Shown one piece after another: positions 17,897-26,102 of a stretch of DNA of 64,000 nucleotides. How positions within the stretch are numbered: position 1 is the stretch's first letter; every line of letters begins with the position of its first letter. The notes under the pieces are model-generated. The model made no database searches. It was given only the letters and a program-made list of their open reading frames with translations, and was not told the DNA's origin. This DNA comes from an uncultured cyanobacterium (lineage in GTDB: Bacteria; Cyanobacteriota; Cyanobacteriia; Cyanobacteriales; FACHB-T130). Where the stretch lies: contig CAKZHE010000265.1 in assembly GCA_936920195.1 (NCBI GenBank), forward strand, positions 1-64,000, written 5' to 3'. A program made the position numbers and the translations under genes.

Positions 17897-19237
17897 GTGT
17901 CAGTATTGCCAGTTTCCCAATTATTGCCTGAAGATACCCAAACAACTGCTCCCCCAAATACTAATTGGTGGCGCGGACGGGGAATAATTCTTTGTGCCTT
18001 AGCTATGGCGATCGCGCAGCACGATCCAGCTAGGGCATCGCAGTTAGCGGTTTTTGGTTCGCCGGGGACTGGAAAATTAACTATTGATTCGACTAAGTTG
18101 GGACAGTTCCAAGAGTTCCAACAGCGAAATATCATCATACCAGCGGCAGTAAGGGCGGCGATCGCGGCCTCTTCTACTCCCTCTAAACCAGGATTGAGCA
18201 ATCCCCCCCAAGATTCTCCCAAGCCAGCGGGATTGCCGAGAATTGAAAACCCAATCAGCGATCGCCCGGAAGTAAGGCAGAATTTCAACCCGATTCCAAC
18301 GGCTGCCGCGAGCGCTCGCCCGGAAGTACGTCAGAATTTCAACCCGATACCAACGGCTGCCACGAGCGATCGCCCGGAAGTAAGACCAAATCTCAACCCA
18401 ATGCCAACGGCTGCCGCGAGCGATCGCCCGGAAGTAAGACCAAATCTCAACCCGATGCCAACGACTGCCACGAGCGATCGCCTCCAAACTCCCCAAAGCG
18501 ATCAAATCACCCAGCAACCAGGAAACTTCCGACTGCCACTCCCCCCTGTCAGAGTTTGCCGCTACTGTTATACCACTGGCGGTTCCAGCATCAGTACCCC
18601 CACTGCCTTTGGCGCGCAAGGAGGAGATGGGTTTGTGGGGGCAAGCTATCAATCTAGAGCCAGGTTTACCAATACCAATGATGGCGGGGTGGGCGTGGGA
18701 TTTGGATTAGGGGAAAGAGAACAAGCCGTTGCCCTAGAAACTACAGTTAGCTCTTTTTCCACCTTCCGACAAGGATTTGGTACAAATGGCAGCGTTAGTT
18801 TCAAAATCCATCACCTCTTCCCAGATAAATTAGCGATCGCCCTAGGGGTAGAAAATGCCATTACCTGGGGCAATCCCGATGGTGGCAGAAGCGTTTATGG
18901 CGTAGTCACCAAAGTCTTCCAACTCAACGAAAATCTGGGAGAATCATTTAACTTTCTCACCCTTTCCGTCGGCTTGGGGGGTGGGCGATTTCGCTCCGAA
19001 AAAGATGTTACCAACCGCATCGGCTCCGTGAATATATTTGCTAGTACAGGGCTAAAAGTTGTTAACCAGCTATCCCTAATTGCCGAATGGACTGGTCAAA
19101 ATTTAAATTTTGGTGCTGCCATTACCCCCTTTCCCGATTTACCCCTTGTGATTACCCCCGCCCTTGCCGATTTAACTGGCTCTGCTGGCAATGGTACGAG
19201 GTTTATTTTGGGAGTTGGTTATGCTTTTTCTTTCTAA
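17897..19237 (+). CDS. Putative outer-membrane beta-barrel protein with 18-residue repeats
   Basis: 446 residues from a GTG start (a near ribosome-binding site AGGAAGAA lies upstream). A hydrophobic segment at about 28-48 ending ARASQ looks like a signal sequence preceded by an unusually long polar leader. Residues 121-192 are four 18-residue repeats (SDRPEVRQNFNPIPTAAA type). The C-terminal half is Gly-rich with alternating hydrophobic residues and ends in VGYAFSF, the terminal phenylalanine typical of outer-membrane beta strands. I do not recognise a family. Its position between the Wza and Wzm/Wzt genes suggests, but does not prove, a role in polysaccharide secretion. Confidence 0.7.
   Translation: MSVLPVSQLLPEDTQTTAPPNTNWWRGRGIILCALAMAIAQHDPARASQLAVFGSPGTGKLTIDSTKLGQFQEFQQRNIIIPAAVRAAIAASSTPSKPGLSNPPQDSPKPAGLPRIENPISDRPEVRQNFNPIPTAAASARPEVRQNFNPIPTAATSDRPEVRPNLNPMPTAAASDRPEVRPNLNPMPTTATSDRLQTPQSDQITQQPGNFRLPLPPVRVCRYCYTTGGSSISTPTAFGAQGGDGFVGASYQSRARFTNTNDGGVGVGFGLGEREQAVALETTVSSFSTFRQGFGTNGSVSFKIHHLFPDKLAIALGVENAITWGNPDGGRSVYGVVTKVFQLNENLGESFNFLTLSVGLGGGRFRSEKDVTNRIGSVNIFASTGLKVVNQLSLIAEWTGQNLNFGAAITPFPDLPLVITPALADLTGSAGNGTRFILGVGYAFSF
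18257..18472. repeat. 54-bp tandem repeat, each unit carrying a HIP1 site or its remnant
   Basis: Four 54-bp units encode the 18-residue repeats, with a fifth start at 18473. Units 1, 3, 4 and 5 begin with AGCGATCGC; unit 2 has GCGCTCGC instead, so one octamer has been lost or never formed. The repeat is a proline-rich spacer in the protein. Confidence 0.85.
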
Positions 19238-19263
19238 AAACTATCTTCGGGAGTGTCAAACCT

Positions 19264-19872
19264 ATGAACCTTAAACTGCTCTCTATTCTGGCAATTACCT
19301 CTCTGGCTGGGAGTGCGATCGCCCTCCCTACCCCCGCTCAAACTGGCAATGGCTCCGACATTACCGGAGCTATTGTCACTGGTAGCGATATCACTGGCGG
19401 CGGTTTTGCCCCCTTTGGCGGCTTTGGCGACCTATTTTTCAGTTCCAAAGAAGTTGGCGATGCTGTTAACATTGCTGCCGCATCCATCAATACCGAACTG
19501 GCTTCGCAAACCTTTCAAGTGGCTTCAACCAACAACCTAACTATTCCTCGTTCCATCCAAATTAAACAAAATTTAGTTAGCCTGCTGACAAATGCTGAAA
19601 ATGCCGATGCCAGTGCCATCCAACTACAAAACAGTCTAGAAAACATTCCTGGCGCTCCCGATCCTGCTGCCATCCGCAATCTAGTTTCTAGCTTAAAAGG
19701 ATTAACCGCCTCCGATAAAGTTAATCCCGCTCAGTTTGTCGCCGTCATTAACGCCTACAATGCCATCATCGATCGGAGCCACGATCAATTTCTGAACAAT
19801 ATGCCCGAAGAATTACGCACCGTGCAATCCGTATTATCCAGCTTGTTAACCGCTGCCTATAGCGCTAAATAA
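19264..19872 (+). CDS. Exported protein of unknown function
   Basis: 202 residues from the ATG at 19264, 26 bp after the outer-membrane protein gene; an upstream in-frame start would overlap that gene and lacks sense. A clear signal peptide (MNLKLLSILAITSLAGSAIA, cleaved near PTPAQT) is followed by a Gly/Ser-rich linker and an alpha-helical domain with many Ala, Asn and Leu. I recognise no family. It is probably co-transcribed with the upstream barrel protein and the Wzm permease 6 bp downstream. Confidence 0.7.
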   Translation: MNLKLLSILAITSLAGSAIALPTPAQTGNGSDITGAIVTGSDITGGGFAPFGGFGDLFFSSKEVGDAVNIAAASINTELASQTFQVASTNNLTIPRSIQIKQNLVSLLTNAENADASAIQLQNSLENIPGAPDPAAIRNLVSSLKGLTASDKVNPAQFVAVINAYNAIIDRSHDQFLNNMPEELRTVQSVLSSLLTAAYSAK

Positions 19873-19878
19873 AATTGC

Positions 19879-20712
19879 ATGGCCAAGCCAAATTCTCCCG
19901 AATTAATCATCGAAGCAGGGCGCACCGAAAGGCAATACTGGCAGGATCTTTGGCGCTATCGAGAACTATTTTATTTCCTCGCATGGCGCGATATCCTTGT
20001 CCGCTATAAACAAACCATCATTGGCATCGCCTGGGCATTAATTCGCCCCTTATTAACTATGCTGGTTTTTACGATTGTATTTGGCAACCTCGCCAAATTA
20101 CCATCAGAAGGTGCGCCCTATCCAATTATGGTCTTTGCCGGAATGTTGCCCTGGCAATTCTTTGCCAATGCTCTGGCAGAATGCAGCAACAGTTTAATTA
20201 GTAATAGCAATTTAATTTCCAAAGTCTATTTTCCCCGGTTAATTATCCCTGCCAGTGCCGTCATCGTCAGCTTTGTGGATTTTATGATTTCTGGCATCAT
20301 CTTACTAGGGCTAATGGCATGGTATAATTTTATCCCGACTTGGCGGATTATTACCTTACCGTTTTTTATTGCGATCGCCTTTGCCGCATCAATGGGAGCC
20401 GGATTATGGCTAGCCTCCCTCAACGTCAAATACCGGGACTTTCGTTACATCGTGCCATTTATCGTCCAATTTGGCTTGTATATCTCCCCTGTGGGATTTA
20501 GCAGCACCATTGTCCCCGAAAAGTGGCGATTACTATACTCTTTAAATCCCGTAGTTGGTGTCATTGACGGCTTTCGCTGGGCAATTTTAGGCGGCGAATC
20601 AAAAATCTATTTCCCCGGATTTTTACTTTCCCTAACCTTAGTAGGATTGATTCTAGGCACGGGGATATGGTACTTTCGTAAAACCGAAAAAACCTTTGCT
20701 GATGTTATTTAA
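19879..20712 (+). CDS. ABC-2 type polysaccharide export permease (Wzm/TagG-like)
   Basis: 277 residues, six hydrophobic helices. It begins with the cytoplasmic segment YRELFYFLAWRDILVRYKQTIIGIAWALIRPL, the diagnostic motif of Wzm/TagG/KpsM permeases. With the ATPase at 21360 it would move a lipid-linked polysaccharide across the inner membrane. Spacing of 6 bp to the exported protein gene before it suggests a shared transcript. Confidence 0.92.
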   Translation: MAKPNSPELIIEAGRTERQYWQDLWRYRELFYFLAWRDILVRYKQTIIGIAWALIRPLLTMLVFTIVFGNLAKLPSEGAPYPIMVFAGMLPWQFFANALAECSNSLISNSNLISKVYFPRLIIPASAVIVSFVDFMISGIILLGLMAWYNFIPTWRIITLPFFIAIAFAASMGAGLWLASLNVKYRDFRYIVPFIVQFGLYISPVGFSSTIVPEKWRLLYSLNPVVGVIDGFRWAILGGESKIYFPGFLLSLTLVGLILGTGIWYFRKTEKTFADVI

Positions 20713-20741
20713 TTTAGATTTCCTACCAGGAATGTTTCTGC

Positions 20742-20810
20742 ATGAAAAAAGTAGTAGATATTGCAAGCAATTGGTTAAATCAAGCAACAGAAAATCCAAT
20801 CGAAGAATAA
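20742..20810 (+). CDS. Possible 22-residue small ORF upstream of cysC
   Basis: ATG to TAA encodes MKKVVDIASNWLNQATENPI followed by two Glu. AGGA lies 10 bp upstream as a possible ribosome-binding site, and the stop is 7 bp before the cysC start. It could be translated as a coupling or leader peptide, or be the decayed start of a lost gene. Nothing else supports it. Confidence 0.25.
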   Translation: MKKVVDIASNWLNQATENPIEE

Positions 20811-20817
20811 GAAAAAC

Positions 20818-21372
20818 ATGGAACAATATGGCGTGACAGTATGGTTTACTGGTTTAAGTGGTGCAGGTAAGACCACTATTAGCTCAGAAGTAGCCAAGAT
20901 TCTCAGATCCCAAGGATATAAAGTTGAAATTTTAGACGGAGACACAATCCGCAAAAGTTTAACTAAGGATTTAGGTTTTAGCAGAGCCGACAGAGATGAA
21001 AATATTAGAAGGATTGGTTTTATTGCCAATCTGTTGACCAGGAACGGTATAATCGTTTTAGTCGCTGCTATCTCACCCTATCGTCAAGTCAGGGAAGAAG
21101 TGCGACAAACCATTGGCAACTTTGTGGAAGTGTATGTAAATGCTTCCATAGAAACTTGCGAAAAACGCGATGTCAAAGGACTGTACAAAAAATTCCGGGC
21201 TGGGGAAATTAAAGGTTTTACAGGAATTGACGATCCTTACGAATTCCCCCTCAATCCCGAAATAGAATGTCAAACAGAGCGCGAGAATTTAGAACAGAGT
21301 GTGGAGAAAATTATCAATAAAATTAAAGAACTACAGGTTAGCAATTCCTTGTCTTTAGGATGTCAGCCATGA
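20818..21372 (+). CDS. cysC: Adenylyl-sulfate (APS) kinase
   Basis: 184-residue kinase that phosphorylates adenosine 5'-phosphosulfate to PAPS. It has the P-loop GLSGAGKTT (12-20), then LDGDTIRKSLTKDLGFSRADRDENIRRIG in pieces, the APS-binding core, and VAAISPYR. The C-terminal FTGIDDPYEFP is the family's lid motif. Length is normal for stand-alone CysC. Its location inside a polysaccharide cluster that also has a sulfotransferase at 26.1 kb suggests it supplies PAPS for polymer sulfation rather than, or besides, assimilation. The 3' end overlaps the start of the ABC ATPase by 13 bp. Confidence 0.95.
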   Translation: MEQYGVTVWFTGLSGAGKTTISSEVAKILRSQGYKVEILDGDTIRKSLTKDLGFSRADRDENIRRIGFIANLLTRNGIIVLVAAISPYRQVREEVRQTIGNFVEVYVNASIETCEKRDVKGLYKKFRAGEIKGFTGIDDPYEFPLNPEIECQTERENLEQSVEKIINKIKELQVSNSLSLGCQP

Positions 21373-22655
21373 GCGATACTGTCATCCAGGTGGAAAACTT
21401 GGGTAAAAAATATATTATTGGACACCAGAAACCGGAAAATTATACAGCGTTACGGGATGTAATTGCTCATGGGGTTAAGTCTTTAGGGCAAAAATTGCTG
21501 CAACCTTTAGGTAAAAAAACTGCCGATCCAGCGTTTGAGGAATTTTGGGCGCTAAAGGATGTATCATTTGAAATTAAGCAGGGCGATCGCGTGGGCATCA
21601 TCGGACGCAACGGAGCCGGAAAATCCACCCTCTTAAAAATCCTCAGCCGGATTACAGAACCAAGCTGTGGTAGAATATCTATCAGAGGGCGAGTCGCTAG
21701 TCTCCTAGAAGTAGGTACAGGCTTTCACCCGGAACTTACTGGCAGAGAAAACATCTATCTAAATGGTGCTATTTTAGGTATGAGCAAAGTTGAGATCAAA
21801 AGGCAATTTGATGAAATTGTCGCCTTTGCCGAGGTAGAAAAGTTTCTCGATACGCCTGTAAAGCGTTATTCTTCCGGGATGTATGTGCGGTTAGCCTTTG
21901 CAGTAGCCGCCCATTTAGAACCAGAAATTTTAATTGTAGATGAAGTTTTAGCCGTTGGTGATGCTCAGTTTCAAAAGAAGTGTTTGGGAAAAATGGAAGA
22001 TGTATCAAAAGGAGGGAGAACAGTATTATTTGTGAGCCATCAAATGTCGGCAGTTACTCGGCTATGCGAAAAATGCTTATTATTAGATCGAGGAAATTTA
22101 AAATTAGATGGAGATGTTTATGCAGTGACTAACAAATATCTACAATCGGATTTAGGGACATCTGCCGAAAGATCTTGGTCAGATCCTAAAACAGCACCAG
22201 GTAATGATATTGTTAGATTAAAAGCAGTAAGAGTTGTTTCTAATGGTTCAATTACGGATACAATTGATATTAGTCATCCGGCAACAATAGAAATAGAATA
22301 TTGGAATTATGCCTCTGACAGCCAATTAATTTGTGGATTGGCTTTTCTAAATGAACAAGGCGTAATTCTATTTGTTTCTAACGATTTTAGTAGACAGACA
22401 AAATCGCTAGGCATATATAAATCTATGTGTGCGATCCCAGATAATTTGCTTGCAGAAGGTCAGGTGAAAGTATTAGTTCAGATTTGCAATGCTCAACACC
22501 TAGATGAGATTTACATTTTAGAACATGATGTTATTGCATTTCAAGTAGTAGATACTAAACGTTTAGAGACTTTAGCAGAAAAGTGGGGAGGGCATATTCC
22601 TGGCTTAATTCGACCACAGTTAAATTGGCAATCTTTATTATTACAAAGACTATGA
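21360..22655 (+). CDS. Polysaccharide ABC exporter ATPase with C-terminal binding domain (Wzt-like)
   Basis: 431 residues; start at 21360 or at the ATG three codons later. ABC ATPase domain with Walker A GRNGAGKST (82-90), the signature YSSGMYVRLAFA, Walker B EILIVDEVLAVGD and the H-loop FVSHQM. After about residue 250 a C-terminal beta-sandwich domain of Wzt_C type follows; in known Wzt proteins it recognises the modified end of the finished polymer. This argues that chain termination is by a terminal modification, with several methyltransferase genes nearby as candidates. Partner permease: 19879-20712. The stop overlaps the next start (ATGA). Confidence 0.93.
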   Translation: MSAMSDTVIQVENLGKKYIIGHQKPENYTALRDVIAHGVKSLGQKLLQPLGKKTADPAFEEFWALKDVSFEIKQGDRVGIIGRNGAGKSTLLKILSRITEPSCGRISIRGRVASLLEVGTGFHPELTGRENIYLNGAILGMSKVEIKRQFDEIVAFAEVEKFLDTPVKRYSSGMYVRLAFAVAAHLEPEILIVDEVLAVGDAQFQKKCLGKMEDVSKGGRTVLFVSHQMSAVTRLCEKCLLLDRGNLKLDGDVYAVTNKYLQSDLGTSAERSWSDPKTAPGNDIVRLKAVRVVSNGSITDTIDISHPATIEIEYWNYASDSQLICGLAFLNEQGVILFVSNDFSRQTKSLGIYKSMCAIPDNLLAEGQVKVLVQICNAQHLDEIYILEHDVIAFQVVDTKRLETLAEKWGGHIPGLIRPQLNWQSLLLQRL

Positions 22656-23281
22656 CAAAACCTAGAATAGCAAATTCTATTGCTCTAATTAAAAATATAA
22701 AGATTGCTAAATCTTTTTTCTTCAAACTTTTTTTAAAATTGAAATTGGTTGTTAATAAAATTATATTGTTTTTCATTGAAAACCTAGCAGAAGTCGAAGC
22801 CTCTCTATCAGAACCTAACTCACCAATATATATAAGGCGTTTGTATTTGCAAATAAGAAGAGTAAAGTATGGAAACAAAATATTTATCGGAAAAAATTTT
22901 ATCCTATTTAGATCGGATAACCTGATACTAGGAGAAAGATGTGCATTAGGCCACTGTGTAATAATTTCAAATCATGGTAAGATTGAAATAGGTGATGATT
23001 TTATTGGTGCTACGGGATTGCATATAAATTCTGGAACGCACAATCCAAAAACTCTAAAGCCTCAGTGTTTACCTATTGTTATTGGCAATCGAGTATGGTG
23101 TGGGATCGATGTAAAAATTCTGGCTGGAGTAACAATAGGAGATGATGTTGTAATAGGTGCGGGAAGTGTAGTTTGCAAAGATATTCCATCTAATTCAATT
23201 GCTGTTGGAGTTCCTGCTAAAGTTATCAAACCTTTAAATCGAGACTCTGAAACTTCAATTTGGACTTGGGTTGATAAATGA
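22652..23281 (+). CDS. Left-handed beta-helix acyltransferase (WbbJ/LbetaH type)
   Basis: 209 residues from the ATG at 22652, translationally coupled to the Wzt-like gene by an ATGA overlap. The C-terminal two thirds carries hexapeptide repeats: IEIGDDFIGATGLHI, PIVIGNRVWCGIDVKIL, VTIGDDVVIGAGSVV and IAVGVPAKVI, with HNPK as the likely active-site loop. Such enzymes acetylate sugars on surface polymers. The N-terminal 60 residues are hydrophobic and lysine-rich and may be a membrane contact. Confidence 0.88.
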   Translation: MTKPRIANSIALIKNIKIAKSFFFKLFLKLKLVVNKIILFFIENLAEVEASLSEPNSPIYIRRLYLQIRRVKYGNKIFIGKNFILFRSDNLILGERCALGHCVIISNHGKIEIGDDFIGATGLHINSGTHNPKTLKPQCLPIVIGNRVWCGIDVKILAGVTIGDDVVIGAGSVVCKDIPSNSIAVGVPAKVIKPLNRDSETSIWTWVDK

Positions 23282-23333
23282 AAAAAATAAATTTCGATAA
23301 CCCCTGTAACAATAAACACTAGACATCTCTAAA

Positions 23334-24317
23334 ATGAATTACAATTCTCTGCCCTCTCAATTTATTCAGCTTGTCTATGAGCAAGTTTTAAATCCTTCCT
23401 ATCAAACTCGATTTAGGGCATTAAAGACCAGATTTTTTAATAAATTATCGAGGATGATTTTAAAATTTGGCGATCCCCTTGTTAAATATAATATAGCTGG
23501 ATTTGACTTACTTATTCCTTTCTCTCATACATTACCTATTTTATTGAGAGAACATCTTTTATATGGTTCAAATTTGAGTAGAATAGCAAAATACATTAAA
23601 GACAAATATCAAAACCTAACATTTATAGATATTGGAGCTAATATAGGTGATTCCGTTGCCATTTTAAGAAAAGAAGCTGAATTTCCGATTTTATGTATAG
23701 AAGGCAATGATAAATTTTTCTCAATATTAGAAAAAAATGCCGCTCTATTTTCAGACATATGTATCGTTAAATCTTTCGTGGGAAAAGATAATCAAATTGT
23801 TAAAGAAACTAATATTGCAGAAGGTGGAGGTTCAGCTTATTTAATTAAAGATACAGGATCGCAGAATACAATTGAAATAAAAAAACTGTTAAATATATTA
23901 GAAGATTATCCATCATTCTTGCAGTCTAAAATGCTTAAAATTGACACTGATGGTTTTGATAATAATATTATTAGAGGTGCTGAAATTTTTATTTCAAAGA
24001 TAAAACCGGTGATATTTTTTGAATATAGCCCCTGGCATTTAACCCAACAGGGAGATGATGGACTTAGTATTTTTGATTATTTGAGAAATCATAATTATTT
24101 TGATTTATTAATTTACGATAATTTGGGATATCTTATGCTATCTGCCACAACCAACGACTCAAATCTATTAAAAGACTTGCATCTGTACTTCTTAAAGTTC
24201 TTAAGCAGAACTAAAGAGCGTTACTGTGATATTTGTGTCTTCCATAAAGAAGATACTGAGTTGTTTAATTTCATCAAACATGAAGAAGTTAGTTTTTTTA
24301 AATCTCTATCGCAATAA
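23334..24317 (+). CDS. FkbM-family methyltransferase, tandem copy 1
   Basis: 327 residues with an FkbM-type SAM fold: FIDIGANIGDSVAIL (motif I, DIGANIGD at 99-106), an acidic strand CIEGNDKFF, and the family hallmark LKIDTDGFDNNIIRGAE. Members O-methylate sugars and other small molecules. The gene following is a paralogue with the same length and matching segments in the same order, so the pair arose by local duplication. It is AT-rich, like the rest of the core. Confidence 0.87.
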   Translation: MNYNSLPSQFIQLVYEQVLNPSYQTRFRALKTRFFNKLSRMILKFGDPLVKYNIAGFDLLIPFSHTLPILLREHLLYGSNLSRIAKYIKDKYQNLTFIDIGANIGDSVAILRKEAEFPILCIEGNDKFFSILEKNAALFSDICIVKSFVGKDNQIVKETNIAEGGGSAYLIKDTGSQNTIEIKKLLNILEDYPSFLQSKMLKIDTDGFDNNIIRGAEIFISKIKPVIFFEYSPWHLTQQGDDGLSIFDYLRNHNYFDLLIYDNLGYLMLSATTNDSNLLKDLHLYFLKFLSRTKERYCDICVFHKEDTELFNFIKHEEVSFFKSLSQ

Positions 24318-24325
24318 AAATTGAT

Positions 24326-25294
24326 ATGACTTGCAATTTTCTTTTCTCTCAATTTATTCAATTTGTCTATGAACGAGTTTTAAATCCTTCCTATAAAACT
24401 CGACTAGATGCCTGGCAAACTAATTTTTGCGTCAAGTTATCTAAAACAATTTTAGAATTTAGCGATCCTTTGGTTCAATATAATATAGGTGGTTTTGATT
24501 TACTCATTCCTTTTTCTCATGCGTTACCAATTTTCTTCAAAAAACATCCTCTCTATTCTCTGAATCTTGGTAGAATTGCTAAATATGTACATCAAAAATA
24601 TAATAATCTATGCTTGATTGATATTGGTGCTAATATAGGTGATTCCGTTGCCATTTTGAGAAAAGAGGCTAAATTTCCTATTTTATGTATAGAGGGAGAT
24701 GACACATTCTTCCCGATTTTGGAAAGAAATGCTGTTTTATTTCCAGATGTATATACCGTTAAATCTTTTGTTGGCAAAGTTAATCAGAGAATCGGCGGAA
24801 ATTCTGTTAAAGATAGTGGCGGTTCAGCGTATTTAACCAGAGATGCCGGCTCAGAAAATACAATTGAAATAAAAAATTTACCAAATATATTAGACAGTTA
24901 TCCATCATTTTTAGAGTCTAAAATGCTTAAAATTGATACTGATGGCTTTGATTGTGAAATTATCAGAGGTTCTAGTGATTTTTTATTAAAAGCTAAACCG
25001 ATAATCTTTTTTGAATATAGTCCATTTCTCTTATCTCAACAAGGCGACGATGGACTTAGTATTTTCAGCTATCTGCAAAATCATGACTATTTTGATTTAT
25101 TAATTTATGATAATTTAGGATACTTACTGCTGTCTACAACAACTGACAATTTGAGTTTGTTGGAAGACCTACACCTATATTTTTTGAGCAAAAAATTAGA
25201 GCGTTATTGTGACATTTGTGCTTTTCATAAGGAAGATACGGAACTATTTAATTTTATCAAACATGAAGAAATTAATCTTTTAAAATCTCTATAG
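24326..25294 (+). CDS. FkbM-family methyltransferase, tandem copy 2
   Basis: 322 residues, 8 bp after copy 1. Motif I is LIDIGANIGDSVAILRKEA, followed by CIEGDDTFFPILERNA, and the hallmark is LKIDTDGFDCEIIRG. The shared block spanning DSVAILRKEA, YCDIC and FHKEDTELFNFIKHEE is nearly identical to copy 1, while the middle and N-terminus differ, which is the pattern of a duplicate free to change acceptor specificity. It seems intact. Confidence 0.87.
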   Translation: MTCNFLFSQFIQFVYERVLNPSYKTRLDAWQTNFCVKLSKTILEFSDPLVQYNIGGFDLLIPFSHALPIFFKKHPLYSLNLGRIAKYVHQKYNNLCLIDIGANIGDSVAILRKEAKFPILCIEGDDTFFPILERNAVLFPDVYTVKSFVGKVNQRIGGNSVKDSGGSAYLTRDAGSENTIEIKNLPNILDSYPSFLESKMLKIDTDGFDCEIIRGSSDFLLKAKPIIFFEYSPFLLSQQGDDGLSIFSYLQNHDYFDLLIYDNLGYLLLSTTTDNLSLLEDLHLYFLSKKLERYCDICAFHKEDTELFNFIKHEEINLLKSL

Positions 25295-25309
25295 TAATAA
25301 ATATTTGAC

Positions 25310-25918
25310 ATGAACTTTCTTAACCTTGGCTGCGGACAAAGATTTCATCCTGACTGGACTAATATAGATTTTAGTTCCACGAATGAAGGGGTAATTGCTC
25401 ATAATCTTAATCAGGGCATCCCCTTTCCTGATAATTTTTTTGATGTCGTTTATCATTCTCATGTTTTAGAACATTTCTCGAAAGCAGAAGCAGAATTATT
25501 CCTGAAAGAATGTTATCGAGTTTTACGTCCAAAAGGTATAATCAGGGTAGTTGTTCCTGACTTAGAAAATATTGCCAAAACTTATTTAACTGCTTTAGAA
25601 AAAATTGATTCTGGGGACTATGAATGGATAGCAAACTATGAATGGATATTATTAGAAATGTTCGATTAAACAGTGAGAAAATTATCAGGAGGAGACATGA
25701 AGAAGTATCTTTTGAAAGAAAGAATTGATAATCAAGAATTTGTAATCAATCGTATGGGTATAGAAGCAAAAAAAATAATTGAACTTGGCATAAAGTATAG
25801 ACAAAAACCTCATTCAATATCTTTACCAAAAAATAAATTAAAAGAGTTATTAAAGCATCTTTGCGAGCTTTTTCGCTATCCAAAATATCGTCGAGAAGTT
25901 TTAATTAAGAAGCAGTAA
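25310..25918 (+). pseudogene. SAM methyltransferase gene interrupted by an in-frame stop
   Basis: Reading frame 25310-25669 begins MNFLNLGCGQRFHPDWTNID and includes HSHVLEHFSKAEAELFLKEC and YRVLRPKGIIRVVVPDLE, a class I methyltransferase of the type found in polysaccharide clusters. It stops at TAA (25667-25669). The same frame continues directly with TVRKLSGGDMKKYLL, matching the expected sequence after a FDQTVR-like segment, so the TAA replaces a CAA glutamine codon. The joined frame is 202 residues and seems shortened at the C-terminus compared with relatives (no recognisable last third). The two pieces are therefore one broken gene, unless the stop is read through or is a sequencing error. 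Adjacent genes are intact. Confidence 0.75.
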
Positions 25919-26102
25919 ATAGGACTGTTTACAGACCTCATTCTCTTTTTATGGAGGGTGTTAAGTCTACTTAATTAACATAAACTTTCTTAGTTACATT
26001 TTTTACCCACTGCCATCTACTTTTTTTCCATGTCCAAGAAAATTTGTACCCATTGGTCAGATTTGTGTGGTATGCTAGTCGTATAAATTGAGGTTATAAA
26101 CT

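Noticed and set aside
18077-18652. 191-residue minus-strand open frame with repeats
   Set aside because: It lies antisense to the 54-bp repeats of the barrel-like protein, and its repeats are only the reverse strand of that coding repeat.
19087-19263. N-terminal extension of the exported protein at 19264
   Set aside because: It overlaps the end of the barrel-like gene in another frame, is rich in Cys, Trp and Phe, and would bury the clear signal peptide at 19264.
25673-25918. Separate 81-residue gene starting at GTG
   Set aside because: It continues the reading frame of the methyltransferase at 25310 across one stop codon and matches its expected continuation, so it is the other half of a broken gene.
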